Shown here: piece by piece, positions 1 through 9,196 of the stretch | Layout: every line of letters starts with the position of its first letter | Position numbering within the stretch: the first letter of the stretch is position 1 | Source: Bdellovibrio sp. 28-41-41 | GTDB lineage: Bacteria; Bdellovibrionota; Bdellovibrionia; Bdellovibrionales; Bdellovibrionaceae | Length of the DNA: 39,977 bases | Assembly (NCBI GenBank): GCA_002256935.1 | Contig: NCGL01000026.1 | Coordinates: forward strand, 1 to 39,977 | Reading direction: 5' to 3' | Program-made: the position numbers and the translations under genes | The notes under the pieces: model-generated | The model's input: only the letters and a program-made list of their open reading frames with translations | Database searches by the model: none | What the model was told of the DNA's origin: nothing

Positions 1-2804
1 TCAATAAAATTTTGAGTCATTTTTTCAACCGTGTTGCCTGCAAAGCTCCATTTCGGTTGCATTAGATTGCCTTGGATGATGATGGGAATTTCCAAGTGTC
101 CGGATGCACTCTTGTTGGCCATCATAAATTCGCCATGGACCGGAACGCTGACGAGTTTTAGAGCCGCATTGATATTGCTGTCTAAATCAAATTTAACTTG
201 GCCATCGAGGTTAAGCTCGTCTCCACCACGAATAGTGGCGTTGAATTTATTCAGTTGAAGAGTCAGGTTTTTTATCTCAAATTCAGATTTCGTCGACGCA
301 CCTAAATTCTTGACGGGCACCATCGAAGGAACTCCGAAGTCTTTGATGGACGCAAATTTTTGTTTCACTTCGTTGATTAAATTTAGCGTGTGAACTTCGG
401 AAACTGGAATTACGAAATTTCCTTTTGCAACTAAGTCTTTTTTGAAATTCAGCGTTCCAGGCATTTTAGTTTGGCCTTCAACGGTGAAATTACTAACACC
501 CGAAATCAGATCTTTATATTCTGGTAAAACGAACTCTACTAGGGGCGAGAACGACAGATTAGCCGATGTCATTTTAAAGTTAATCTTAGGATCGGTTTCG
601 ACCAGAGGAATAATCACATCAGAGAAGGCCATTTTACCTTTAAAGATATAACCGATTTCGCCGGCCATAGTTAGCTTGCTGTTGTGTAGATTCGCAGTAA
701 GAGCAATATTTTGGAATTGAGCTGGAGAGTCTTTAAAAGTAACCTTTTGGATATTTACTTTATGATTCCAGCGAACTGTTTTTAATAATTCCTTATCTTT
801 TATAAATGCGGGAGCAATAGTTAAGTGGGGTTCCGGAGTTGGGCTAGCGCCGGTCGGTTTGTTATTGGATAAATGAAAATTAAACGGCATGGCCAAAGCA
901 GTAATAGTCGTTTCAAGATCTGTATTTAAGTGCCATTTTGAATGCTGAATCTCGAATGGATCTAGCTTTCCTTGGACTTGGATAGTTCCTTTATTGCTCA
1001 TGTCGGCAACCGTGTTAAGCCACTCGTTAACCGGTAGATAGGCCTTGGCTTTCTTCCAATTTAGATTTTCTAAGTTCAGTTTCAAGTCAAACGTATCATC
1101 AGGAGCGATCGGCGGACGACCGCTGACTACAAATGAAGATAAAAATGTATTCACGTTTAGCTTCTCAATATTTAAACGTCCATTGTGAGCTTGTATAACC
1201 CAGTTCAATTTGAACGGATCAGTATTGGTTTTCAGAATTTGTTTATCTTGAGTTACTACTAGGGATGTAAGATCACTATTTCCTGTAATGGAACCTTTTA
1301 AAACTTGTGCACTTTCTAGTGCTAATACGCCAAGGAAGTTAAATGATACGGGGCCTTCAAGAGCCACTTTATCATTTCTATATTTTAGAAAGTATTTAAC
1401 ATTGCTAGCCTGAACTTTTTTAATATTTACGGATAGATTTTTTGGCTGAGTTAAGAAACCCTTAATTTGAGCATCTACTTCGACGTCACCAGAAATATCG
1501 TGGTCTTTATTATTAGGAAGAAATTTTTTGAAGTCTTGCAACTTGAACGGTTTAACAGTGAAGGAGATATCGGACGAACGATCGTAACTAGCAAAGCCTT
1601 TAGCTGACACATCTAGGGTGTGAAACAAAAGCTTGAAACGTTCGATATTTAGGTTCGTGATATAAGATACCGTGCCTTCGGAAGAAAGATTAACTCCCGC
1701 ATCTTTTAGAAACATATCTTTGTAAGCTAGAGTGCAATTATCAAGTCTTAATTTCCAAGTCGCTGTCGATATTGAAGGAACCAAATTTGTCAGGACGAAT
1801 GAAGTCGACATGTCCAAGTTGATCGGCCCCTGAGCGCTGGCGTCCGTCGTTTTGTATTTCGCTTTTGCTTCGAATGAAGTTAAATTTAAGATTCCTTTAA
1901 TTTGAGTCGCTAGTAAGTTATTGACGTTTCCACGCATGACCATATCTAGTGTCACGGCGCCGCGTGCATCGCTGACAGGAAATTTATCTTTATACGTTTT
2001 TAAGAAATCGAGAGCTTCGATGTTGGGAATGTGAGTCTTAAGAGTTGTATCAAAATCCATGTTCTTCAAGCTAACAAGGCCATTAAATGTATTTTTAATT
2101 CCTGCAATTTGAAATTCACTTTTCAGAATATTGGCCACGGCGTTTTTAACCGTGAATTGTGACTGGATGTTGATGGGTACATATGTTTTGCTAAGTGGGC
2201 CTAAGTTAGCATCGCTGTAAAGGTATGAATTAAGAGAAAATTCAATAGGTGTTTCTAAATTTGAAATTTTTAACGTCGTATTGTTTCCGGTCAGGCGATA
2301 GGCGCCGGCACTCATCTGAACTTGGTAGTCGAATTTTCCAACTTTAACCAAAAGATCAAGCTCATTGATCCCGTAGCTGGCTTTCAAATAGTCGCGCATA
2401 TTGGCAGCCGCTTCTGCAGATACGTTCTTTGGTAATTCCGTTGGTTTTTCGGTCCCAGGTACTGGCACGTCTTTGTAGAAAACATTAAACCCATCGACTA
2501 AAAGTTGAAACTTTACAGACTTGTTATCCCAATTTTTTAGGATGTCTTTCAAATTCATCTCAACGTTCAGCTTCTTGATCGAGAAATAGAAGTCTTTGTT
2601 TTTTTTTGCGGAGATATTGGAAATATCAATTTTCAACGGATCAAACGATTCAATTTTGATTTTGTCGTAATTGCCTTCAAGACGCATAGAGGAGTATACG
2701 AATAGGTTTATTTTTCGCTTTAAATAAGCTGGGCCCAAGAAATAAACGCCGCCACCAATACCAACTAGAATTGTAAAAAACAAAATGAGAGTGCGCTTAA
2801 GCAT
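1..2804 (-). CDS. AsmA-like large envelope protein, C-terminus cut by window edge
   Basis: An uninterrupted reading frame of about 934 codons starts at the ATG complementary to 2802-2804 and runs off the left edge, so the C-terminus is missing. It opens with one hydrophobic anchor (MLKRTLILFFTILVGIGGGV), followed by YFLGPAYLKRK and a long beta-rich, low-cysteine body. Recurring blocks such as 'FDPLKIDISNISAK' and 'GNVNNLLATQIKGILN' resemble the layered DUF748/AsmA repeats of the AsmA/TamB superfamily. Known members are inner-membrane-anchored periplasmic proteins linked to outer-membrane assembly or lipid transport. That role here is inferred from architecture only. An AAGGA lies about 17 nt before the start, which is rather far. 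The gene is 105 nt downstream of kynA on the same strand, so it may be part of that transcript. Confidence 0.72.
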   Translation of the reverse strand, partial: MLKRTLILFFTILVGIGGGVYFLGPAYLKRKINLFVYSSMRLEGNYDKIKIESFDPLKIDISNISAKKNKDFYFSIKKLNVEMNLKDILKNWDNKSVKFQLLVDGFNVFYKDVPVPGTEKPTELPKNVSAEAAANMRDYLKASYGINELDLLVKVGKFDYQVQMSAGAYRLTGNNTTLKISNLETPIEFSLNSYLYSDANLGPLSKTYVPINIQSQFTVKNAVANILKSEFQIAGIKNTFNGLVSLKNMDFDTTLKTHIPNIEALDFLKTYKDKFPVSDARGAVTLDMVMRGNVNNLLATQIKGILNLTSFEAKAKYKTTDASAQGPINLDMSTSFVLTNLVPSISTATWKLRLDNCTLAYKDMFLKDAGVNLSSEGTVSYITNLNIERFKLLFHTLDVSAKGFASYDRSSDISFTVKPFKLQDFKKFLPNNKDHDISGDVEVDAQIKGFLTQPKNLSVNIKKVQASNVKYFLKYRNDKVALEGPVSFNFLGVLALESAQVLKGSITGNSDLTSLVVTQDKQILKTNTDPFKLNWVIQAHNGRLNIEKLNVNTFLSSFVVSGRPPIAPDDTFDLKLNLENLNWKKAKAYLPVNEWLNTVADMSNKGTIQVQGKLDPFEIQHSKWHLNTDLETTITALAMPFNFHLSNNKPTGASPTPEPHLTIAPAFIKDKELLKTVRWNHKVNIQKVTFKDSPAQFQNIALTANLHNSKLTMAGEIGYIFKGKMAFSDVIIPLVETDPKINFKMTSANLSFSPLVEFVLPEYKDLISGVSNFTVEGQTKMPGTLNFKKDLVAKGNFVIPVSEVHTLNLINEVKQKFASIKDFGVPSMVPVKNLGASTKSEFEIKNLTLQLNKFNATIRGGDELNLDGQVKFDLDSNINAALKLVSVPVHGEFMMANKSASGHLEIPIIIQGNLMQPKWSFAGNTVEKMTQNFI

Positions 2805-2909
2805 CTTTGAAGTATCGGAAAGAATCCTTAGAAGTGGAGTCAAGTTAGCTCAATGACTTAGTTTTTCTGTGCATTTCTTGATACTAACTCGACCTAGGTA
2901 GTAGTTATT

Positions 2910-3959
2910 TTAGATCGTGCACGGAGGTAATTTACTGCGAGGTATCAGATACGAGCTCATATTGAACAAATCCGTATAAATTTTGTGTTTTTCAGCCGTG
3001 TCCTTTAGGTAGTCAGTTCCGCTAGATCCACCAGTCCCAATCTTTCGTCCAAGCATTCGATGAGCCATTAAAGCATGGCGATAGCGCCATGTTGTCAGGG
3101 CCTCATCAATATCCATCAACGAATTCAAGATGCTGAATGGAACTTGTAAGATCGGCTCATTACGATAAAGTGAAATAAATAATGCCGCTTGAAACGCTTT
3201 AAAACTAAAGCGAAATTGGCCTTGGGCTTTAAGCTCGTTGTATTTGTCTTCGTTAAATACAATGTCGATTTGATCCATGAACGTTTGAATATTTTTTGAG
3301 CTACGTTCTTTGTCCGCATCAGTCAGGCGAGGATTGGTTTTGATTACCTCTAGGTCTTCTTTGTAAACATTTAATAGTGCTGTTTTGTATTCTGCATTGA
3401 AATCAAATTTTGCCGTTTTCAAAAACGGAGTGCGGTTCAGCCAATTTTCAAGACCGTCAAATAGGGTGCTGCCCTTCATTAGATCGATCAATTCTGTTCG
3501 CAAAGGTTCTTTCAAATGATCATAAAATGGCGATTCTGTTAGCTTGATTCTGTTTTCCATTTTCAGCCCAAGCAACACTTCTACCATGCGGAACTGTGCA
3601 CTTTGGAATCCACTCGCTGGATATAGATAATCACGGAAATCTAGAAATTCATGTGGCGTCATTGTTTCTAAAATATCAAGGGGACTCGTTAAGTTTTTGC
3701 AAATAGTTAAGATTCGGTTGATCCGATGATCAATCGTACCCATATCGCGCTCTGGTATCACGGGTTGATTAAACAACGGAACCAATGATTGAATTTCCTT
3801 TAGAATTTGAAAAAACCAAACTTCATACACTTGGTGAACGGAAATAAATAACCATTCTTCATGCGCGGGGTTACCAAATTCTTCAGAACGTCGTTTCTGA
3901 CTATTTAATAATTTATCAAGGCCCAAATAATCGTGATAGTGAACCGGTTCATATTTCAT
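2910..3959 (-). CDS. kynA: Tryptophan 2,3-dioxygenase
   Basis: This haem enzyme opens the indole ring of L-tryptophan with O2 to give N-formylkynurenine, the first step of the kynurenine pathway. The 349-residue protein keeps the family signature HEEWLFISVHQVYEVWF (H42 is the substrate-side histidine) and the C-terminal block WRYRHALMAHRMLGRK followed by GTGGSSG. H295 in that block matches the proximal haem ligand. The closing FNMSSYLIPR is also typical. The length is longer than many proteobacterial KynA (about 280) and nearer the eukaryote-type enzymes. AAGGAG stands 8 nt before the ATG. Three nucleotides separate it from the upstream PLP enzyme, so it is the last gene of the 6510-2910 operon. 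No terminator is obvious after it. Confidence 0.96.
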   Translation of the reverse strand: MKYEPVHYHDYLGLDKLLNSQKRRSEEFGNPAHEEWLFISVHQVYEVWFFQILKEIQSLVPLFNQPVIPERDMGTIDHRINRILTICKNLTSPLDILETMTPHEFLDFRDYLYPASGFQSAQFRMVEVLLGLKMENRIKLTESPFYDHLKEPLRTELIDLMKGSTLFDGLENWLNRTPFLKTAKFDFNAEYKTALLNVYKEDLEVIKTNPRLTDADKERSSKNIQTFMDQIDIVFNEDKYNELKAQGQFRFSFKAFQAALFISLYRNEPILQVPFSILNSLMDIDEALTTWRYRHALMAHRMLGRKIGTGGSSGTDYLKDTAEKHKIYTDLFNMSSYLIPRSKLPPCTI

Positions 3960-3962
3960 AGA

Positions 3963-5018
3963 TTAAGCTCCTTGTTCTAGCTGGACAATTTTATTCAGAA
4001 ACGATTGAATTTCATTTTCAGTTGTATCCCATGAAAACATAATTCGGCAGACAAAAGTAGCTTCATCCCAAACATAAAAAAAACGTTCTTTTTTAAGTTC
4101 TTTAATCCAGGCCTTGGGGAATTTAACAAACGCTGCGTTGCTTTCTACTGGGTATTCCGGTTTCAGTTTTGTCAGTTGGCGTAATCCTCGGTCGAAAAAT
4201 GCTGCTGACTTTAAACTTTTTGCGGCGATTTCTTTCCAAAGATCGTTTTGTAAATAAGCATCAAACTGAGCGGCCAAGAATCTAGACTTAGACGGCAGCT
4301 GGCCTAATTGTTTGCGCAGATATTTAAAATCGTTCGCGGACTCTGCGTTTAAAAACACAACGATCTCGGCACCCATCAAACCATTCTTAGTGCCACCAAA
4401 CGATACAACATCTACACCAACAGCGGTGGTCATTTCAGCGAATGTTTTCTTTAGACTTACGCACGCGTTGGCAAATCGTGATCCATCGAGATGAACATAT
4501 AATTTTTCAGATTTGGCCCAGTCACAAATGGCCTTAAGCTCTTGGGTTGTATACACAGTGCCGAGTTCTGTCGGCTGAGTCAGTGATATCGTTTTTACTT
4601 GGGAATAATGCTGATCACCTCGACGAATAAGGTAGCTTTTTAACTTGTCGAGTGTGACTTTTCCGTTCTCTGATTTTACCGGCATTAATTTATAACCGCC
4701 ATGAATTTCAGGCCCGGCACACTCGTCGACATGGATGTGGGCAACATCAGAACATAAAACAGTTTGGTAACTGCGCGTGCAGGCTTTCAATGCTAAAATA
4801 TTTGCGGCCGTTCCATTGAAGACAAAAAATGATTTCGCATTGGTTTCAAATAATTCAGAGATTTTTTTCTCTACTCGTTCAGTCATAGGATCTAGTCCAT
4901 AACTGTGAGCATGATCCACATTGGCGTTGATTAGGCTTTGAATAATAGCCGGGTGAACACTGGCGTGATTATCGCTGCCGAAACCTTTGGGCTCAAACTG
5001 TACCGGCTTTGATTCCAA
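3963..5018 (-). CDS. PLP-dependent aldolase, low-specificity L-threonine aldolase family
   Basis: A fold-type I PLP enzyme of the beta-eliminating lyase/threonine aldolase family (351 aa). The family cleaves L-threonine or allo-threonine to glycine and acetaldehyde. Visible marks are FVFNGTAANILALKA (cofactor phosphate region), VHLDGSRFANA with PLP-contacting D178, and SFGGTKNGLMGAEIVVF with Schiff-base lysine K211. The last is the Pseudomonas-type LTA signature rather than the E. coli LtaE one. The start is a TTG at 5016-5018, chosen because AAGGAG sits 7 nt upstream and no in-frame ATG fits as well. It lies 2 nt after the ureohydrolase and 3 nt before kynA, so it is translated as part of that operon. 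Because of the company it keeps, action on kynurenine or another aromatic beta-substituted amino acid is conceivable but not shown. Confidence 0.88.
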   Translation of the reverse strand: MESKPVQFEPKGFGSDNHASVHPAIIQSLINANVDHAHSYGLDPMTERVEKKISELFETNAKSFFVFNGTAANILALKACTRSYQTVLCSDVAHIHVDECAGPEIHGGYKLMPVKSENGKVTLDKLKSYLIRRGDQHYSQVKTISLTQPTELGTVYTTQELKAICDWAKSEKLYVHLDGSRFANACVSLKKTFAEMTTAVGVDVVSFGGTKNGLMGAEIVVFLNAESANDFKYLRKQLGQLPSKSRFLAAQFDAYLQNDLWKEIAAKSLKSAAFFDRGLRQLTKLKPEYPVESNAAFVKFPKAWIKELKKERFFYVWDEATFVCRIMFSWDTTENEIQSFLNKIVQLEQGA

Positions 5019-5020
5019 GA

Positions 5021-5971
5021 TTACACTCCTTGTGATCCCAAGCTTTGAATCATAAATTCATAGGCAGCTAGAGCCGCAGATTTTTGCGTTATATTTTGGA
5101 CATCCAAAGACGGCGCCACTTCGTAAATGCCTAAATGGTTCCAGCTAGAAAATCGATTCATCTGAGTCAGAATGTATTTTACCGAATTGAATGTTAAGCC
5201 ACCGGGCCAAGATTGTGAACAGCCGGGGGCTTCACTGGCTGTGATCGCATCGATATCTAAACTTAAAAAGACGGGTTGTTGTTTATGGGTGCCAACGAGT
5301 GAATCCATAACAGACTTGATCCCAGTGTTTTCGACATCATCTTTCATGATGACTTCAACGGACTTACTTTTTGCATAATCTAAATGTTTCTTTGAATTGC
5401 AATGAGGCTGAATACCGATTTGTACTAGATCAAACTGATCGGGAAATTTTTCAAGCGTTTTAAAAAACGGTGTGCCCGAATTAACGCCGTTCTTGTCAGA
5501 ACGAACATCTAAATGAGCATCGATATTTATAACGAGTGGTCGCTGTTTGTTTTTCAATTCACGGGTGATAAACGAACTGACATCACAATAGGCCCAATCA
5601 TGACCGCCACCGAGTGATAGGATTCGGTTGTTATGTGCATTGAGCGTATCTAAAACCGCAAGAACGGCAACTTGATCATTCGCTAACTCTGTTGGTTTAG
5701 AAAAATCACCGACATCCACTAGTTTGTTTTGAAATGAAACAGGAACTGCGAGTTTGTATAATATTTGTCTGATGCCGTTAGGGCCGTCTTTAGCGCCCGT
5801 GCGACCGCCATTGGCTTGGATGCCGCGGTCATCGGGATAGCCGACGACAACAAATTTATTTTTAACGCTATCTAAATTAGGTTCAACGGCGACAACATCA
5901 CCCAAACGTAAATCATCAGGATCATTTTTTGAGAAAAACAGTTTTTTGTCGGGAAGAGCAAAGAGGCTCAT
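5021..5971 (-). CDS. Ureohydrolase (arginase superfamily), formimidoylglutamase HutG-like
   Basis: A 316-aa binuclear-manganese hydrolase of the arginase/agmatinase superfamily. Metal ligands are visible in LSLGGGHDWAYCD (H124), NIDAHLDVRSD (D151, H153, D155) and FLSLDIDAITASEAPG (D239, D241). The form 'SLDIDA...APG' and the N-terminal GYPDDRGIQANGGRTGAKDG resemble formimidoylglutamase (HutG), which cuts the C-N bond of N-formiminoglutamate in histidine breakdown, more than arginase or agmatinase. No other hut gene is in the window. Its ATG overlaps the stop of the preceding exported protein (ATGA), and the PLP enzyme follows after 2 nt. The operon also makes N-formylkynurenine (kynA), so a role as an unconventional formamidase is possible. 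That is inference only. Confidence 0.88.
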   Translation of the reverse strand: MSLFALPDKKLFFSKNDPDDLRLGDVVAVEPNLDSVKNKFVVVGYPDDRGIQANGGRTGAKDGPNGIRQILYKLAVPVSFQNKLVDVGDFSKPTELANDQVAVLAVLDTLNAHNNRILSLGGGHDWAYCDVSSFITRELKNKQRPLVINIDAHLDVRSDKNGVNSGTPFFKTLEKFPDQFDLVQIGIQPHCNSKKHLDYAKSKSVEVIMKDDVENTGIKSVMDSLVGTHKQQPVFLSLDIDAITASEAPGCSQSWPGGLTFNSVKYILTQMNRFSSWNHLGIYEVAPSLDVQNITQKSAALAAYEFMIQSLGSQGV

Positions 5972-6510
5972 CGTGATATTTTACTTAGTGCAACTTCTTT
6001 CTGGAAAGCGCCAGTCTGAGTGTCAAAAAATCGGATCGACGCTTTTGATTCAGTTACCGTTAAATTAGAGAAATAGATTCGATCCGCATCTGTTAGGAAC
6101 ATGCCCCAAGACGCGCCATCATTAGGAGTAATCGAATAATTTAGTGCCGATTTAGAAGAGCTCGATGTTGATTTGTATAAACTAAGGCTGCTGAAATCAG
6201 TGACTTGGAATAGACCCATAGGTGACATCCACAATCCTAGAAAGTTACTTAAGCCTACAAAATCAATTGTTTCTAAGCGAACTGTATTGCCGTTGAGTGC
6301 GCTGCCAATACCCGAGATAAAGTCTCTGTTTCTTAGTTTAAATAACTGAACTCTAACGTCGCTATTATTGGCCACCAAAGCATACTGTTGATTGCCAGAT
6401 TTCAACGATCTATGGTTGCCATTTTGTACGATGTAGCCAGAAAACGTCTGTACAGCGAAACTAGAAACCGAAGTTAAAATTAAAGTAATTACTAAAAGAA
6501 CCAATTGCAT
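5968..6510 (-). CDS. Exported hypothetical protein, first gene of the kynA operon
   Basis: The ORF extends to a GTG at 6561, but the ATG at 6508-6510 fits better. It begins directly with a signal peptide (MQLVLLVITLILTSVSSFA, likely cleavage before VQTF) and has AAGAGG just upstream, although the spacing of 2-3 nt is tight. The mature part is about 160 residues, rich in Ser/Asn, with alternating beta-type segments such as SGYIVQNGNHRSLKSGNQQY and SIRFFDTQTGAFQKEV. No cysteine pair, lipobox or known domain is recognisable. The opening blocks look like a small beta-propeller or lipocalin-sized beta protein, but I do not recognise the family. It overlaps the ureohydrolase by 4 nt, so it is co-translated with the amino-acid catabolic genes. 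Confidence 0.7.
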   Translation of the reverse strand: MQLVLLVITLILTSVSSFAVQTFSGYIVQNGNHRSLKSGNQQYALVANNSDVRVQLFKLRNRDFISGIGSALNGNTVRLETIDFVGLSNFLGLWMSPMGLFQVTDFSSLSLYKSTSSSSKSALNYSITPNDGASWGMFLTDADRIYFSNLTVTESKASIRFFDTQTGAFQKEVALSKISR

Positions 6511-6594
6511 GACCTCTTGAATCACAGTAGAGAAGATAGAGTCAAAAAAAATTTGTAACACTTTGCGATAACGCAGAGTTTGTTTGGGGATTCC

Positions 6595-7155
6595 ATGATG
6601 ATTTTCAGTCGTTTAAGTACGCTCAAGTGGATCATGCTAGTTTTGAGTTTAAGCCAGCTTAGCCAAGCCGAAATTTTAGCCAGTGTTAATTACTTTCAAT
6701 TCTCAAAAGACGAGCAAGTAAACGCCGGTGTGAACGCCGAAACTCGGGTGACGTCGTACGATTTAAGTTTGCAGTTTATCATGGGGCAAAGCTTTTTGGT
6801 CGGGGCCACTCACATGACTCAGGCTACTGCCAGCAGCAATGTTCGTGGGCATCGGGAATCGACAGCTCCTAATATCGGTTTGTTAGTAGGGCCTTTCTTA
6901 TTAGAAGGCGGCTCGATTTCTAAATCGACCGAAAAAGTGAATTTGAATGAGGCCAATGAATGGCGTGACGGCACTGGTTACTATGGCTCGATATGTATCT
7001 TGGACCGCGTTTCGAGCTGGATGATAATTGGATTTCAATTCACTTTTCTAAATATCGAGTATAAAAAATACTTCGACGGCATTACCGAAACTTCTGATCA
7101 AAAGAAAAACGTATCTGTATTGAGTCCGTCTTTAAGATTGAGTGTGCTGTTTTAG
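6595..7155 (+). CDS. Outer-membrane beta-barrel-like hypothetical protein
   Basis: The frame opens at a TTG (6580), but the tandem ATGs at 6595 and 6598 follow a GGGGA motif and lead straight into a signal peptide (SRLSTLKWIMLVLSLSQLSQA, cleavage before EIL). The mature protein of about 160 residues has alternating amphipathic strands, for example TRVTSYDLSLQFIMGQSFLV and GFQFTFLNIEYKKYF. It ends in an aromatic residue after alternating hydrophobics (SPSLRLSVLF), as most outer-membrane beta-barrels do for BAM recognition. Eight short strands would fit an OmpW/OmpX-sized barrel. No family name can be given. It is divergent from the kynA operon and 9 nt upstream of nadE, suggesting a shared transcript. 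Confidence 0.7.
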   Translation: MMIFSRLSTLKWIMLVLSLSQLSQAEILASVNYFQFSKDEQVNAGVNAETRVTSYDLSLQFIMGQSFLVGATHMTQATASSNVRGHRESTAPNIGLLVGPFLLEGGSISKSTEKVNLNEANEWRDGTGYYGSICILDRVSSWMIIGFQFTFLNIEYKKYFDGITETSDQKKNVSVLSPSLRLSVLF

Positions 7156-7164
7156 GAGTCAGAA

Positions 7165-9174
7165 ATGAAAAATGTGCGAGTAGCTGCGGTCAGTTTAAAT
7201 CAAACACCGCTGGCTTGGGAAAGTAACTTTGAAAATATTAAGCAGTCACTACTTGAGTGTGACAAGCGCGGCATTCAAATCGTTTGTTTTCCAGAACTCA
7301 GCATTTCTGGCTATGGCTGTGAAGATGCTTTCTTTTCGCCATTTGTTGGCGAAAAATCATTAGAAATTCTATACTCTCTTTTGCCCTACACACGCGGCAA
7401 AGTAGTGACGTTGGGTTTACCGTTATTCTTTAAAGGCAGCGTATTTAATGTGAATGCTGTTATTGTCGATGGCCACCTGAAAGGCCTTGTTCCTAAAAAG
7501 TTTTTGGCTGGTGATGGTGTACATTATGAAAATCGTTGGTTCCGTCCGTGGGAAAATCAAGCGTTAGAGACGGTGACATTAAAAGTCGGATCAATTGCTG
7601 AAGACGTAAAAATTGGTGATTACTTTTTTGAAATTGGCGGATTGAAAATCGGTTTAGAAATTTGCGAAGAAGCCTGGGTCGCTCAGCGTGTGGGTGCCAG
7701 TCTTTCGCGCAAAGGCGTTGATATTATTTTAAATCCAAGTGCTTCCCACTTTGCATTTGGAAAACAGGAAGTTCGTAAACGTTTCGTAATCGAAGGTTCA
7801 CGTGCATTTGGTGTTGCCTATGTGTATTCAAACTTATTAGGTAATGAATCGGGCCGAATCATATTTGATGGAGGCGCACTGATTGCCAGCAACGGTGTGC
7901 TTGTGATGGAAAGTCCACGATTCTCGTTCAATGACTTTGAAGTGTATGACTCAGTTATTGATGTCGATGCTAATCGCATTCGTCGTTTGCAAACAGCTAG
8001 CTTCAAACCGGAATTGGGATTCACCGAAGCTTCACAGGTGACATCTGAATTTAACTGGAAGTTTTTACCTCCCATACGTGTAAAAAAAAATCTTCCAGCT
8101 TGGGAAAATGTGGAACCTTTGAAAAACGAAGAGTTTTATCGTGCTGTTTGCTTGGGTTTATTTGATTACCTTAGGAAAAGCCGCTCGCATGGTTTTATGG
8201 TTTCCTTGAGTGGAGGGGTTGACTCGTCCGTTGTAACAATAATGGCCGTTAAGTGTTTAGCTGAAGCTTTTAAATATCTTGGTAAAGATAAGTTTGTTCA
8301 AAAATTAAAGTACATGGGGCCCGCTGTGTTTAAAACAGATTGGGATATCCAGCATGTTGTGAAATCTTTGGTAACTACAGTTTACCAAAGTTCAGAGAAT
8401 TCATCTGTTGAGACAAAACGGGCGGCACAGGAGCTTTCTAAAGAATTGGGTACCAGTTTTTATGACTGGAGCATTGCTGCTGTTCAAGAAAACTATAAAC
8501 AAATCGTTGAGACTGTGATCCAGCGCAAACTATCTTGGGAAGCCGATGACATAGCTTTACAAAATATTCAAGCCCGCGTCCGATCGCCGGGAATTTGGAT
8601 GATGGCAAATATTAAAAATGCTTTGTTGCTAGCGACCAGCAATCGTTCTGAAGCGGCTGTTGGTTATGCGACAATGGATGGTGATACTTCGGGTGGTTTC
8701 AGTCCTATTGCCGGAGTCGACAAGTCATTCTTAAATAAATGGCTAAAATGGATGAATGAAATTGGTCCACAAGGTGTGGGTTCGATGATGAGTTTGAAAT
8801 TCGTATTCATGAAACCGCCGACCGCAGAATTGCGTCCTACAAAAATGCAGCAAACTGATGAATCCGATCTGATGCCTTATGATGTCTTGAATGCGATCGA
8901 AAAAGAGTTCATCCGAGATCGCCAGCGACCTTCAGATATCGTAGAAGTGTTAAAAGTCGATTTCCCCGCACATTCTGTTACAGACTTGGCTAAATACACG
9001 ATCAAGTTCCTTACCCTTTGGTCGCGTAACCAATGGAAACGAGAACGTTACGCACCCGCATTTCATTTAGACGATGAATCTTTAGATCCGAAGACATGGT
9101 GTCGTTACCCTGTACTAATGTCTTCATTTGAAAGTGAAATCCACGAGATTCAGGAAAAGTATTTAAAAAGCTAA
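7165..9174 (+). CDS. nadE: Glutamine-dependent NAD+ synthetase
   Basis: Converts nicotinate adenine dinucleotide to NAD+ using ATP and ammonia drawn from glutamine. It is a 669-aa two-domain enzyme of the long (mycobacterial/eukaryotic) type. The N-terminal nitrilase-fold glutaminase (about 1-290) has the catalytic triad E44 (FPELSISGYG), K110 (LVPKKFLAG) and C166 (LEICEEAWV). The C-terminal synthetase has the ATP pyrophosphatase loop SGGVDS at 348-353 and the substrate region ATSNRSEAAVGYATMDGDTS. AGGAG stands 8 nt before the ATG. It follows the outer-membrane-like gene by 9 nt and precedes the nicotinamidase homologue by 22 nt, an NAD-salvage grouping. Confidence 0.96.
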   Translation: MKNVRVAAVSLNQTPLAWESNFENIKQSLLECDKRGIQIVCFPELSISGYGCEDAFFSPFVGEKSLEILYSLLPYTRGKVVTLGLPLFFKGSVFNVNAVIVDGHLKGLVPKKFLAGDGVHYENRWFRPWENQALETVTLKVGSIAEDVKIGDYFFEIGGLKIGLEICEEAWVAQRVGASLSRKGVDIILNPSASHFAFGKQEVRKRFVIEGSRAFGVAYVYSNLLGNESGRIIFDGGALIASNGVLVMESPRFSFNDFEVYDSVIDVDANRIRRLQTASFKPELGFTEASQVTSEFNWKFLPPIRVKKNLPAWENVEPLKNEEFYRAVCLGLFDYLRKSRSHGFMVSLSGGVDSSVVTIMAVKCLAEAFKYLGKDKFVQKLKYMGPAVFKTDWDIQHVVKSLVTTVYQSSENSSVETKRAAQELSKELGTSFYDWSIAAVQENYKQIVETVIQRKLSWEADDIALQNIQARVRSPGIWMMANIKNALLLATSNRSEAAVGYATMDGDTSGGFSPIAGVDKSFLNKWLKWMNEIGPQGVGSMMSLKFVFMKPPTAELRPTKMQQTDESDLMPYDVLNAIEKEFIRDRQRPSDIVEVLKVDFPAHSVTDLAKYTIKFLTLWSRNQWKRERYAPAFHLDDESLDPKTWCRYPVLMSSFESEIHEIQEKYLKS

Positions 9175-9196
9175 CAGAGTTAAATAAACTAAATGA

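Noticed and set aside
3963..5018. Calling this gene a kynureninase outright
   Set aside because: The sequence carries Pseudomonas-type threonine aldolase motifs (HLDGSRFANA, FGGTKNG), not KynU motifs; the kynurenine idea rests only on operon context.
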